Made by a program: the position numbers and the translations under genes. A DNA stretch of 47,574 bases from Chalciporus piperatus (taxonomy: Eukaryota; Basidiomycota; Agaricomycetes; Boletales; Boletaceae): positions 1 through 47,574 of the forward strand of contig JBBPTG010000185.1 of assembly GCA_038093975.1 (NCBI GenBank). Reading direction: 5' to 3'. This document shows, in pieces, positions 9,340-19,927 of this stretch (position 1 is the first letter of the stretch; the number at the start of each line of letters is the position of its first letter). A model generated the notes under the pieces. That model was not told the origin of the DNA. It saw only the letters and a list, made by a program, of their open reading frames with translations, and did not search any database.

Positions 9340-10022
9340 GACTTTTTGCAGTGTTGCTGATGTTGCTTCTGTACAAGTTCGTACAGAATCGAGACTCTGC
9401 ACAGTCCTGTGACTATGCTGCACAGAGGGGGACCTTTCTGTCATACTGTGACAGGAACATGCTGTGCAGAGTGCCACAGCATTGTGCAGCTCACTGAGGA
9501 TTTGCTGATGCATGATCGCTGGAGGGAAGGTCCTGCATATCATAGGAACGTTCGGCCGTCGTTTGGGTGGCAGACTTCATGACCATCTTTCTGTTACTTC
9601 AGGTGCAAGAGAAACAAATCCTGGTGTCAGTGCAGTCAGGAACCTTTGTTGCTGGTCATTGGCTCCTTCGGTGTGATAGGTCCCAATGATGTCGGCTCTG
9701 GGTCAATTTATCAGACATCTAAAATAGGCCCGAGGACGTCGGGTGTGAAGCTGTCAATCAGACGCTTGTCACCTTTCAGCCATGTCTGCATCTTAAATCG
9801 TCCTGATGACGTCGGATAAGAAGCTGTCAAGATATCGGCTAATGCATCCGATGTCACTCGGCTGTTGTTCGGAGAAAGGATCTGATGGCTCTGACGTACA
9901 AATGCTTCCGCGAGTGATCAAAGGCTCCGGCCCGTTCATCTTGTCACCTATGCCCCTGGGTGGCCTGAAATATGCTAACCTGCCAATGAGGCAAATGTTA
10001 TCACCAAGTATCCGATTGTACA

Positions 10023-10340
10023 ATGGTCAAGCCCAAGGTCGAGAAGGCCACACCATGGACCCCAGTGCAAGAGGTCAAGTTTCTCAAGAAGGGATCAAAG
10101 ATCAAGATGGTCAAGCTCACCCCGCCAAGCCACAAGAGCAAAAAACACAAGGCTGCTATCCCTCAATCATCACCTCAGATGCCGAGACTAGAAACGCCAC
10201 TGGATCGTGGCCTCCCACCAAGCACTGCTGATCGGATGTATGACGCAGCTGATGGAGAGTATGTTCTGCCTTCTTTGAAACTACCTAAACCTTGCATGTT
10301 CACGAGTAGTAGAATAAAATATATATATTCCATGTACTAG
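10023..10340 (+). CDS. Hypothetical Lys-rich ORF at the FB core/right-arm border
   Basis: ATG 10023 opens a 105-codon frame with a strongly basic N-terminal half (Lys-rich, KKHKAA) and a more ordinary second half, ending at TAG inside the right inverted arm. I do not recognise it. The region upstream (9376-10022) has no counterpart in the left half of FB and holds two related blocks with GACGTCGG followed by GAAGCTGTCAA. It may be the last exon of a captured gene that the arm truncates. Coding status is uncertain. Confidence 0.35.
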   Translation: MVKPKVEKATPWTPVQEVKFLKKGSKIKMVKLTPPSHKSKKHKAAIPQSSPQMPRLETPLDRGLPPSTADRMYDAADGEYVLPSLKLPKPCMFTSSRIKYIYSMY

Positions 10341-10440
10341 TATCTATGAGTAGTATCTAACTCCTGTTGTTGTCCATTGTCCATTGTCGTCCTCGGACTA
10401 GATGAGTGGCCAGCCTGAGGAGCCGCCGCGTTTTTTAACT

Positions 10441-11260
10441 CGTTTGTGGTGCGGGTGAGTTGCTCGGGACATGGGTGAGCCGCTCGGGGCGTAGGTGAGA
10501 CGATTGGGGCATGGATGGACCGGTTGGACCACTGGAGGGCCGTTTGGGTTGCTGAAAACTCGTTTGGGGTGTGGGCGAGTTGCTCGGGGCGTCGGTGAGT
10601 CGATCAGACCATAAATGGGCCGGTTGGACCACTGGAGGGCCGTTTGGGTCGCTGGAGGGCCGTTTGGGTCGCTGGAGGGCCGTTTGGGTCGCTGGAGGGC
10701 CGTTTGGGTCGCTGGAGGGCCGTTTGGGTCACTGAGAACTCGTTTATGGTGCGGGTGAGTTGCTCGGGACATGGGTGAGCCGCTCGGGACATGGGTGAGC
10801 CGCTCGGGACATGGGTGAGCCGCTCAGGGCATAGGTGAGTCGCTTGAGGCATGGGTGGGCCGTTTGGGTCGCTGGAGGGCCGTTTGAGTCGCTGGAGGGC
10901 CGTTTGAGTCGCTGGAGGGCCATTTGGGTCACTGAGAACTCATTTGTGGTGCGGGTGAGTCGCTCGGGACATGGGTGAGCCGCTTGGGACATGGGTGAGC
11001 CGCTCGGGGCATAGGTGAGTCGCTTGAGGCATGGGTGGGCCGTTTGGGTCGCTGGAGGGCCGTTTGAGTCGCTGGAGGGCCGTTTGGGTCACTGAGAACT
11101 CGTTTGTGGTGCGGGTGAGTCGCTCGGGACATGGGTGAGCCGCTTGGGACATGGGTGAGCCGCTCGGGGCATAGATGAGTCGATTGAGGCATGGGTGGGC
11201 CGGTTGGACCACTGGAGGGCCGTTCGGGTCGCTGAGAACTCGTTTGTGGTGCGCTAACTA
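10441..11260. repeat. 20-bp minisatellite B, FB right arm
   Basis: Forty-one 20-bp units in unbroken register, the inverse of 5061-5920. Two fewer units than the left arm. Confidence 0.9.
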
Positions 11261-11515
11261 CGGGTTTCCTGGTTTACTGTGGCCTGATGAGGCCTGTGGA
11301 CAATGTGAACTTGGCCAGTGGCTGTGGCACGGCCGTGAATTGGGCTGGCAGCTGTGGCGCGGCTGTGTCATGGGCAAATTCTGTCCCTAAATGGATGATT
11401 TGCTGATGAGATCAACGGGTGACCAAAGAATCGGCTGAGGGGTTGATGGGCCCATGGGAGCGGGGGGGCCGGTGGGTTGGCAGCAGAGGCCAACCCTGAG
11501 ACGCATGACACAACT

Positions 11516-11740
11516 ATCCCTACCCATTGAGGCTCAACCCATTGGGCCATTCCTACACATTGACACTGATTGCATCGGCCCATCCCTACGCATTGAGGCT
11601 CAACCCATCGGCCCATCCCTACGCATTGAGGCTCAACCCATCGGCCCATTCCTACACATTGACACTGATTGCATCGGCCCATCCCTACGCATTGAGGCTC
11701 AACCCATCGGCCCATCCCTACACATTGAGCCTCATCCCTA
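11516..11740. repeat. 33-bp minisatellite A, FB right arm
   Basis: About seven 33-bp units of the two-variant type (CATTGAGGCTCAA and CATTGACACTGATTGCATC), the inverse of the array at 4291-4806 and less than half as long. Confidence 0.88.
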
Positions 11741-12013
11741 TTCTCTATGGGCCGAACCCTGATGCAGGCAGGACTGGGTGATTAGCACCAGTCAACCAGG
11801 TCCTACCTCATGGAACCTTTGTGTTGGCCATTCCCATTGCCAGGGCACAATGGTACATTGGCTGATCCCTACTCTACGTGTACATTCTATTACTAGCCGA
11901 TCCCTAACCTAGGTGATCATACACCAGCGGCCAATCGTTAGCCGGCCAGTAGAGCACGGCCTAATTGGCGATCGGCTGGCCTTGCTGTACGGCCTAATGA
12001 GCTGAATGGGCTC

Positions 12014-12330
12014 CTGCCACATCAACCAGCGCCTCAAGCTTCGCCACGAGGACTCTGAGATTCAGACCTCTCAGGCTGTTGGCCTTGTCAACCTCCCCGG
12101 TCCTCAATCCCAACCATCTCGGCGGGCGACCGTCCTCCTCCAGCACACTCCCGAACGTCCGAACGTTCCGCCCCATCCTCGTCAAGGCGGGCCCCTCGTA
12201 AATCAAAGACTCAAGCCCCTGCAGCTCTCCAGCATCACGCTTCCCCCACCGATGACAACGATTTCGGTCACCAGGACGTCGTTGATCGTTTTTCGGATGA
12301 TCTAACTCCAATTTCGGCTTCGCTAGGTTA
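12014..12330 (+). pseudogene. Possible host gene fragment, disordered reading frame
   Basis: A frame through about 12140-12326 encodes a Ser/Arg/Pro-rich then acidic stretch (…DDNDFGHQDVVDRFSDD…) and ends in CTAG|GTTAGT, a plausible donor. A 43-nt intron with CTGAC and CTGCAG could follow, but joining it gives a stop within a few codons. The 5' part is missing because the FB element begins here. It may be part of the TRM44-like gene downstream or a different gene. Weak call. Confidence 0.3.
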
Positions 12331-12689
12331 GTGGAACAACGCCGATCACGCAGTCTGACCTATCTGCAGGACTCTGCGGTTGATTTCCTCGGAGGATAAG
12401 TAGCAGAGACCGTCCCAATCCACCTGTCAGTCTCCATTCTCCTGCTTTTCCCTTGCTAAATGTTACCTTACATCACCAGGAAGAAACCCCTCCCCCTTCT
12501 AGCGCGACTCACGACGGGAGTGCGCCACTCGCGTCACTCCCGCAGACCGAATCGAAGCCGCTGATTAAACAGCAGGCTGGTCACGCGCTGTTTGCCTCTG
12601 AACGCGTCTCCATCATGATGGTACCTGACCACCTTGCAGCGAAGCCGAAGCGAAACGCGGGGAGGAACCGGAATTTGAGCAGGATCAGC

Positions 12690-13341
12690 TTCAAGACCCA
12701 GATGCCTCGTCCACCAGGTGGATTCTTGGACCTCGGGTGAGTTCTCAAAAACGAGACCCATCGCTCTCGACGCTTACGCCTTGCTTCGACGACGGACGAA
12801 ACCTCGGATCAGATGCGGAAACGGCCTCCTCACACACATCCTCATCTCCGAGGGCTACGTTGGCCACGGAATCGATCTCCGCGCACGCTCGTCCTGGGAT
12901 CACTACCCCGACCGCACACGAGCCGCTCTACACGTCCATGCGCTCGATCCGACGCAGTACGTCGTGACGCTGGGAAACACCAACGCCAACGTCAACACGA
13001 TACCGCATCTCCAAGCCGGCGCATTTCTGATCGGCAATCACGCGGACGAACTGACACTCTGGCTTCCTCTCCTCGCCACGATCGAGAACGAATCGGGCTA
13101 TCTCTCCATCCCATGTTGCGCATGGTCCTTTGACGAACGCTTCGCGCGTTCCTCGACAGCAAAGTTCACAGGCTTGACCTCGGATTCATGCTCGATCGTC
13201 GACGACGACTTTGTGGACGGCTTGAATTTGGCTGGTGGTGGAGAGGGTGGTCAGAAGAGTCAGTATTCGACGTATAGAATTTGGTTGGCGAGTTTGAGTC
13301 GGTGGTTGGGATGGAAGGTCGAGGATACTGTGTCTATGTAG
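12690..13341 (+). pseudogene. TRM44: TRM44-like tRNA (uridine-2'-O)-methyltransferase, 5'-truncated (exons to 12736 and 12813-13341)
   Basis: TRM44 makes 2'-O-methyluridine at position 44 of tRNA-Ser, using AdoMet. Exon end MPRPPGGFLDLG joins across a 76-nt intron (12737-12812, GTGAGT to CAG) to CGNGLLTHILISEGY, rebuilding the AdoMet-binding loop DLGCGNG. Further family landmarks follow: GIDLRARSSW, a LIGNHADELTLWLPL segment, IPCCAWSFD and YRIWLASL..GWKVED. The conserved region expected before motif I (the family's KxVFED segment) is not found upstream, where the frame looks random. The C-terminus stops at VEDTVSM, short of the family's LRIPSTR ending. I call a decayed or partial host gene next to the FB element. 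Confidence 0.7.
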
Positions 13342-13398
13342 CTGTGCTGCTGCCTCGTAGTAATTAAGCGATACTTCTAAATGAGCAGTAATATATGG

Positions 13399-15164
13399 TC
13401 ATAGCCAACTTCCATCAAGGTTGAAATATAAGTCCCCAGACTGACTAAGTCTGCCATCTGCTTGGTACGTTTCTTGCAGTTGATCAAGGCCATCACCTGG
13501 CTGGTCAAATTGAATGCCAGTCATCTTTAGATCGTGAAGGAACTGGGAGATATCAAGTTCGCCATCAATCCCGGTTGAGGGAGGCATTGGATGGACAACT
13601 CCTTCAGAGGGGGGGAGGTCGGCATTGAATGGGTTGGGAGTTGAGAATGAGAATTGAAAGTGATCAAAGTTGGTTTGTAGTGGAGCAAACTCGGACTCGG
13701 ATGTGCTAGTACTGGTAATAACACTGCTGCTGGGGAAGATGCTTGGCACGTTGTCAGAGGGGGTTGGTGAGGAACTGTTGTGGCCCTCCAATACAGCGCC
13801 AGTGCCAGTGATGGGGCTGGAAGAGATGTAGCCTGAGCCTTGCTTGCTGTTCTCCTTCGTCTCTCTTGCTCGCTCTGTGAAAGCCGAGTCATTAGTTTAA
13901 CTTTTGAATTCGGATGCTTGACTCACGTCTGGCCTGCTCAACGAGCGAGGTAACTGCTGACCACGGCCTGTCAGCACCCAACTCCATCTTTTCCTGCAGG
14001 ATGTTCATCTCCTTCCCTTCAGAATAGTAGCTACGATGCTTGTAAAGTGTCTTCAAAACAAATTTTGTACCTGGAAAATACTTGCTAAACTGCGTTGCAA
14101 GGTCACGTGGTCCCGAAATGCCAACAAAGTGAGCCATACAGAGCATTTCGAAGACGTAGGTACGGGGGAACATCGGTTCCTCAGGTAGAACCTTTGAAGG
14201 GCTTTCCAGAAGGGGTTTGAGTACCAATGCAGGAGCATATGGCAATGGAGCTGATGAGGTTGAGCTGGTAGGCAGTAAAGTAGCAGTATGATCTAGGGAA
14301 GTAGTGACCCTGCGACGTTTAAGGGAGGAAACACCTTGAACTTCGACATCATCGGGCATTGCCCTCTTGCCATGGGACACCAATGCTCTTAACTCGTCAT
14401 CTAATCCAACCATACCTCCATCATCAACATCCGCAGCCCTAATCAACACTCTCGAACCCTCAAACTCAACTGGCGTCGAAAGGTCCTGTTTGACCCATGT
14501 ACAGATCGGCGTAGTACAGTAGACCGAGATTATGGTGGTGTCGGAGAGGCTAGACATGAGCACAACATGCTCAGCTGGGATGAACCTTCCGATCGACATC
14601 GTCTTCAATCGAAGGACCTCACTGGCAGGAGCAACGCCAGCCTGCATGATGATAAGCATCTCAACTTCAGCGAAAGGAACCACATACCTTTGTCCACAGA
14701 ACCACCCAGAAGATGCTCCGTAGGCTCTCAGCCATAGCATCGTCTGCATCAACCTGCTGGGTCACAGCGAGCATTCGTGGACGCGCAGCCCAACCTCGTC
14801 CATATGCGCTGTCCAACGGTCGAGCATAAGTCCTTGGGGCAGGGACCACAGTCGATGGGACCAGAGCAGCGGGTGCAACGCTGGCAGCAGCAACAGGCGT
14901 GCTCAAGCTGCTGCCATTGCCCATCGAAGGGATGGTAGGTGCTATCTCCACAGCAGGAGGAGGTGCTTGCGGAGGTTCCGTCGGTGGCGGCAGTGCGGTA
15001 CTCCCAGCTGCACGATGTATACGACACCCCCCAGCCAGCTTGCAACACTGTGCGCATTGGGGGGGAGCCTTCTCACATTGAGCGTTAGCTACACGGGGTT
15101 GACCATCAGCCTTTCGGCAATTTGAGACCGTGCAAGGCGTTGCGTTGCCTGATTTCTTCCTCAT
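13399..15164 (-). CDS. Unknown Cys/His-rich gene, three exons seen (15164-14688, 14641-13927, 13874-13399)
   Basis: The product is about 555 residues and I cannot name it. On the minus strand, introns 14687-14642 (GTATGT to GCAG, 46 nt) and 13926-13875 (GTGAGT to CACAG, 52 nt, with CTAATGAC) join three exons in frame. The N-terminal 50 residues hold a probable zinc-binding array (CTVSNCRKADG…QCAQCCKLAGGCRIH). A Pro/Ala-rich linker, a SLKRRR basic patch and a C-terminal helical region (MFPRTYVFEMLCMAHF…FPGTKFVLKTLYKHRSYY) follow. From memory, this layout resembles a large Agaricomycete family without known function. The ATG at 15164 follows a GTTGTAG acceptor-like site and further 5' exons are plausible up to about 15605 (a GTAAGT donor lies near 15393), so the start is uncertain. 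Confidence 0.55.
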
Positions 15165-15605
15165 CTACAACGAGGAATGACGTGGACTCGGAGGTTAGCA
15201 CTTAGACGAAGATCGACAACCAAGGGCTCACCACGGTATGCTCTAGGTGTAGAGGCTGTGAGTGCGGAACGAGGTTGTTCTTGAAGGTATTGAGCTCGGA
15301 GGCAGCGGGGGCCAGCTGAGGTAGCCTGACAGACAAGTCTTGGTGGGCAAACACTCAGCCTGGATCCACAGCTGTCAACGTCGCTGACTTACCTGGCGTG
15401 TGGCACTAGTTCGACGTCAAGGATAACCAGGGGCCTGCCGCTGCCTCTTCGCGTAGGTTGAAGTTGGACGAGGAGGAAGGCCGGATGCACGAAGCAGCCT
15501 GAGCACCATGGCCATGGAAGACGTGTTAAATAGTCGTCGGAACGTAAGTTGCAGCACTGCTTGGTGGCGGTGTGCTAGCGTGGGGCCAGGGTAGAGGCCC
15601 ACCAT

Positions 15606-15930
15606 GGTGACAGGGACATGGGTGGGCTGGACATCGTTGTGGATAATGATCAGGGGGTTATATGTTGATCAGGCAGCAGGCGTTACTTTGCATTTGGGAA
15701 CTTGATTCTAAAAACAAACGAAAAGAAAAGCAACCCGGCGTCTCCAGAGAATCTCCAAAAGCAAACTCGGCAATTTCCGGTTAATTTCAGAGACTCTCTG
15801 GAGACGCTCCCCCAGCAACTTAGAACTTCTGCTTATTTCGTTGGAGTAGTACATAGTTTGTAAATTTTTTTATCATGCAGACTGTTGGTGTCACGGTCAA
15901 GTGGCGGTTTCAGGATCGCCCGGAGGGCCT
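15606..15930. other. Upstream region of the Cys-rich gene with a long inverted repeat
   Basis: No gene seen. GCGTCTCCAGAGA (15738-15750) is repeated inverted as TCTCTGGAGACGC (15795-15807) with a 44-nt loop. The stretch probably contains the promoter of the minus-strand gene. Confidence 0.4.
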
Positions 15931-16365
15931 TACTTGGTAAAATATGATAATAGCTCAATTTTCGCAATTTCATGAATTACGAACTAATTCCTAGCCTCCT
16001 CTGATCATCCTGATAATTATCAAGAATTACTTCAAATACTTGATAATTCATGACTATTACTAGAGTAATTCTACTGCCATTCATTGCTCTTCTTTCAATT
16101 TAACTTCACACAAAGCAAGGATAGAGAAAGATAAATCATATATATTGCCAGTGGCAGTATTATCTACTACATCTCATGTACTAATCTATCACTACAATAA
16201 TGATGGGCTATGATGGGCTATGATGATGATGATGAGATGATGGACCTACCAGTGGTGATGGTGAGATGAGGGGATGATGGCATACACGAGTGAGCTGGAG
16301 GTGGTGGCAGGCATGAGCGAGAGTGAGTTGAGCAGTTGGGTTGGTGAGTGATGAAAAACTTACCT

Positions 16366-17030
16366 CATGATGGCGGCGGGGCTGTTGAGCCCACATCTGC
16401 CATGTTGTACAAGTTGAGGGTGAAAGGTGAAGGTGGTGGGGGGTGGTAGTGGTGGGGCGAACAGCCCGAGCGGCTTGGTGAAGTGAGCGGGTGAATTAGT
16501 GGGTGCGCAAAACGCACCTTGTGATGCCGGCGGGGCTATTGAGCCCACGCCGGCCGGCCGTTCGTTCGAGATGAGGGTGAGGTGGGTTTGAAGGTGGTGG
16601 TGGTGGCCTGAGCCGTTGTGGACGAGGTGAGTGGATGTGGTGATGGGTGAGTGGGAACTCACCTAGTGAGGCCGGCGAGGCTATTGAGCCCACACCGGCC
16701 GTTTTTTTTGAGGTCGAGGGTGAGCCGAGTTGTGTAGAGATGTGGTGGAAGGTGGTGGTGGGGCAAAGAGCCCGCGGCTGTGTTCGAAGTGAGCGGGTGT
16801 CGAGGTTGGTGAAAAATGCTCACCTGTCGAAGCCGGCGGGGCTGTTGAGCCAGCGCCGGCTGTGATTTCCGACTTGTGTTGAGATGTGATGGAACGTGGT
16901 GAGGCAAAGAGCCCGCGCGGCCGTGTTCGAAGTGAGTGGGTGTCGAGGTTGGTGCAAGAATACTCAAATACTCACCTGTCGAGGCCGGCGGGGCTGTTGA
17001 GGCCACGCCGGCTGTGATTTCCGAGTCGTG
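16366..17030 (-). pseudogene. Decayed AGEG repeat gene in element Y (five exon units)
   Basis: Five units, about 150 bp apart, each carry the hairpin core (16366-16392, 16525-16553, 16671-16699, 16831-16859, 16984-17011) followed on the minus strand by a donor (GTGAGT, GTGAGC, GTGAGT, GTGCGT, GTAAGT). Reading AG(V/A)xS(T/I)APPAS is kept in most units, with phase-1 exon ends (ACAG|GTGAG). There is no ATG at the expected place, one acceptor AG is lost and an A-run indel breaks the frame, so I call a pseudogene. Confidence 0.55.
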
Positions 17031-17081
17031 TTTATGGTGTGGAAAGAGGAATGTGAGCAAAGGCTGACAGTGACAGTGACA

Positions 17082-17143
17082 CGGCGAGTTCAACACGGTC
17101 ACGTGACCTGCTCGCGTGGATTTTTGTCAAGTCCGAGCATTAG
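17082..17143 (-). promoter_or_regulatory. Conserved AGEG upstream block, element Y copy
   Basis: Inverted copy of the block at 8055-8116, with GTCACGTGAC at 17098-17107 and GGACTTGACAAAAATCCACGCG. Confidence 0.65.
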
Positions 17144-17164
17144 GACATTGGGGCTACATTTCAT

Positions 17165-18115
17165 TAGGATTTCCTACACTAGACAACTACTGCACTTTTT
17201 GTACACTTGTGTACGCTTTTTTGTACACTTTCAATAGACTGATTACTACACTTTCCAGTACACTTGTCCTACGCTTTTTGTACACTTTATTGTACACACT
17301 TGGTACACTCAATCACAACACTCTTTCCCACACTTTTGACTACAGTTTTAGTACGCTTTTTTGTACACTTTAGCTACACTCAATCTAGCTACACTGTCCT
17401 ACTCATTTGACTATAGTTTCACTACGCTTTTTGGTACACAGCCACACTCAATGCTAATACACTCTTGACTACACTTTCAGTACGCTTTTTTGTACACTTT
17501 AGCTACACTCAATCACAGTACATTTTCCCACATTGCTAACTACACTTTTAGTACGCTTTTTTGCACACTTTAGCTACACTCATTTATCCTCACTCTTGAC
17601 TACACTTTTATGTACACTTTAGCTACACTCTATCACAATACACTTTCCCACACTTGTAACTACACTTTCACTACACTTTTTTGTACACTTTAGCTACACT
17701 CAATCAAATACACTTTCCCACACTTGTAACAACACTTTCACTACGCTTTTTTGTACCCTTTAGTACACTCAATCTAGTTACACTTTCCCACACTTGTAAC
17801 TACACTTTCACTACGCTTTTTTGTACACTCTAGCTACACTCAATCAAATACACTTTCCCACACTTGTAACTACACTTTCACTACGCTTTTTTGTACACTT
17901 TAGTACACTCAATCTAGTTACACTTTCCCACACTCTTGCCTACACTTTCACTACGCTTTTTTGTACACTTTAGCTACACTCAATCACAGTACACTTTCCC
18001 ACACTTTTAACTACACTTTCACTCCACTCTTTTATACACTTGAGCTACACTCAATCCTAATACAATCTTGACTACACTTAGTACACTTTTCTGTACACTT
18101 TCTGTACACTCTACT
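17165..18115. repeat. 70-bp tandem array D, inverted copy
   Basis: About thirteen units with the core CTACGCTTTTTTGTACAC and CACTTTCCCACACTTGTAACTA, the inverse of 7178-8033. Both arrays lie upstream of an AGEG promoter block. Confidence 0.88.
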
Positions 18116-18296
18116 ACAAGGGTAAAATTATCTATATAATCATCATGAATTATCATAAAATATCAACTAATACATAGTCAGGGGTGGTCAAATTCCAGAT
18201 AATTCATGAAATTTCAAGTTTTTTCGAAAATTTCAAGTATTAGCTGAGATTATCTACAATTCTATGCAATTATCCAGGGGAGGTTTTCCCTGATGT
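18116..18296. other. AT-rich subterminal block of element Y
   Basis: Rich in TAATTATC and ATGAATTATC motifs and without coding frames. It ends in GGTTTTCCCTGATG next to minisatellite A. Confidence 0.5.
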
Positions 18297-18769
18297 CGGC
18301 CCATCCCTACACATTGCCACTGATTGCATCGGCCCATTCCTATGCATTGAGGCTCAACCCATCGGCCCATTCCTACACATTGAGGCTCAACCCATCGGCC
18401 CATCCCTACACATTGCCACTGATTGCATCGGCCCATTCCTACGCATTGACACTGATTGCATCGGCCCATTCCTACGCATTGAGGCTCAACCCATTGGTCC
18501 ATCCCTACACATTGAGGCTCAATGCATCGGCCCATCCCTACACATTGCCACTGATTGCATCGGCCCATTCCTACGCATTGAGGCTCATCCCTATTCTCTA
18601 TGGGCTGAACCCTGATGCAGGCAGGACTGGGTGATTAGCACCAGTCGGCCAGGTCCTACCTCATGGAATCTTTGTGTTGGCCATTCCCATTGCCATGGCA
18701 CAATGGTACATTGGCTGATCCCTACTCTATGTGTACATTCTATTACTAGCCGATCCCTAACCTAGGTGA
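18297..18769 (+). mobile_element. FB fragment, cut by an RTE-A LTR
   Basis: About nine 33-bp minisatellite units (18297-18590) followed by the FB unique block (TGATGCAGGCAGGACTGGGTG through CCTAGGTGA). It stops exactly at GGTGA, where the LTR begins; in the intact FB copy this reads GGTGATCATACACC. Confidence 0.8.
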
Positions 18770-19223
18770 TGTTATAGTATTTAAAAACTTTTCAAACTTT
18801 TGCCTACAACGGTATTCGAACACTGGACTTTGTCTACAAGTTAGGGGTCAAGCCGGATTCATCTTTGTCCACTCCGGTAGTCCCTGTAGCATTACATAAT
18901 CTATTACATAATCAGGTCATGTGACAAAGGTCCAGACTCAGATGAGTCAGCAATGATGTCATGGCCTAGACCCTAATCTGTGCTTGGTACCTTTTCTTAT
19001 CATCGTTCCATTTACCTTATCTATCTTTTCCTTTGTGATTTCCTTATTCGGCTGTTGGTCTGTGTGCACATCTCAATAGTATATAAGTAGCCCTGTACTT
19101 ATCACAGACCCCAGTCTAATCCATTTGTTGCTTCACCGCAATTAAGCTTTAGTACTCAGCATATTCCTTTGCAAGGCTTAGTGGTGCCTTAAGTCCCCGC
19201 TGTGTTGTGACCCAGTCATAACA
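18770..19223 (+). repeat. RTE-A 5' LTR, decayed copy
   Basis: A 454-bp LTR, TGTTA to TAACA, with TATATAAG at 19080 and AGTCTAATCCA at 19113-19123. The PBS TGGATTAGACT follows at 19226-19236, 2 nt after the LTR. Confidence 0.92.
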
Positions 19224-19225
19224 CT

Positions 19226-19236
19226 TGGATTAGACT
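19226..19236 (+). promoter_or_regulatory. RTE-A self-priming PBS, decayed copy
   Basis: TGGATTAGACT is the exact 11-nt complement of 19113-19123 in the LTR. Confidence 0.78.
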
Positions 19237-19927
19237 TGAAAACACCGCCCGTACTCTAGGGCTAAAGAGTTGGTCGTTGACCGTTGGTGTACGTGACACA
19301 CTAAGAGAAAGCAACTCTTCCCACTGCTGTATATACGGTCCGCCGTCTAAATACGGATAAAGTTGCTTCACCCCATAGTGCACTAGGGGCTCTTTGGTTG
19401 TTCGAGACGTCTTGGGGTCCGCTCACGCGCTAGCCCTCTGACTGTAGACACAACCCAGGTTCTTGTGATCACCTGTTGACGTCACAATTCGCCTTTTGGC
19501 TATTCTTTTCTTTTGGGCCAGCCTTTAGTGCCCCGTCTCTGTTACCCTCGTACTATAGTATTTTGTTCGAAGACCGAGTTGGGGTCGTGCCCAATTGCGA
19601 AGGACGACAAGGGAAAAGCGCGTCGCCGCCCCCTTGGCTGAGTCATACGTAGGAAACGTAAGTCGGCAGCACCGCCGAGGTACAAAAAAGAAAACAATAA
19701 ATAAATAGTATCTTGTATTACGATAGCTTTCGCTACTGCTCAAGGATAGAAGCTTGAGAGTAGTATATGTGCAAAATCGAAACAGATCTTGGGAAAATTC
19801 CTCAGAAGGTCTGCCGAGATTCCGATAAGGGTTGCAGGTATTACCTCCGCTCGAAAAAAATATTTCCTTCGTCCTCGTGTCTGTCATCCCCAGAGAACCT
19901 TTGGAAGATAGGGTTCAGTAAGGATAT

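Larger units (their letters stand above)
4024..12013. mobile_element. FB: 8-kb foldback-like composite element
   Basis: Both ends are the perfect inverted sequence GAGCCCATTCAGCTC and onward. The arms (left 4024-6069, right about 10292-12013) are inverted copies carrying, from outside in: a roughly 250-bp unique end, a 33-bp minisatellite, a unique block, a 20-bp minisatellite and another unique block. Inside lies a second inverted pair of CAGT-rich arrays (about 6110-7128 and 8690-9375) around a 70-bp repeat array and a small spliced gene. The right half also has about 0.9 kb (9376-10291) with no counterpart at left. It interrupts the gag/pol junction of RTE-B. I see no transposase gene and no obvious target-site duplication (left flank GCAAGCTTGT, right flank CTGCCACATC). 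Confidence 0.8.
10292..12013 (-). repeat. FB right terminal inverted arm
   Basis: Inverted copy of 4024-6069, containing the 20-bp array (10441-11260), a unique block, the 33-bp array (about 11516-11740) and the outer end with GGTGATCATACACCAG (11912 onward), finishing GAATGGGCTC. Confidence 0.85.
15930..18295 (-). mobile_element. Element Y: AT-rich-ended element carrying a decayed AGEG cassette
   Basis: Reading on the minus strand: an end with CATCAGGGAAAACC (18295-18282), an AT-rich subterminal block, the 70-bp D array (18115-17165), the conserved promoter block (17143-17082), five AGEG exon units (17011-16366), a 3' block shared with element Z (about 16200-16090) and another AT-rich block (to about 15930). 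The end resembles the Z terminus CATCAGGAAAAACC. I could not locate the opposite TIR, so the left limit is approximate. Confidence 0.55.

Noticed and set aside
4014..12023. Target-site duplication for the FB element
   Set aside because: GCAAGCTTGT at left and CTGCCACATC at right share no direct repeat.
15600..15960. Left terminus of element Y
   Set aside because: I looked for CATCAGGGAAAACC here; only partial resemblances (GATCAGGGGGTTA near 15650) were found, too weak to call.
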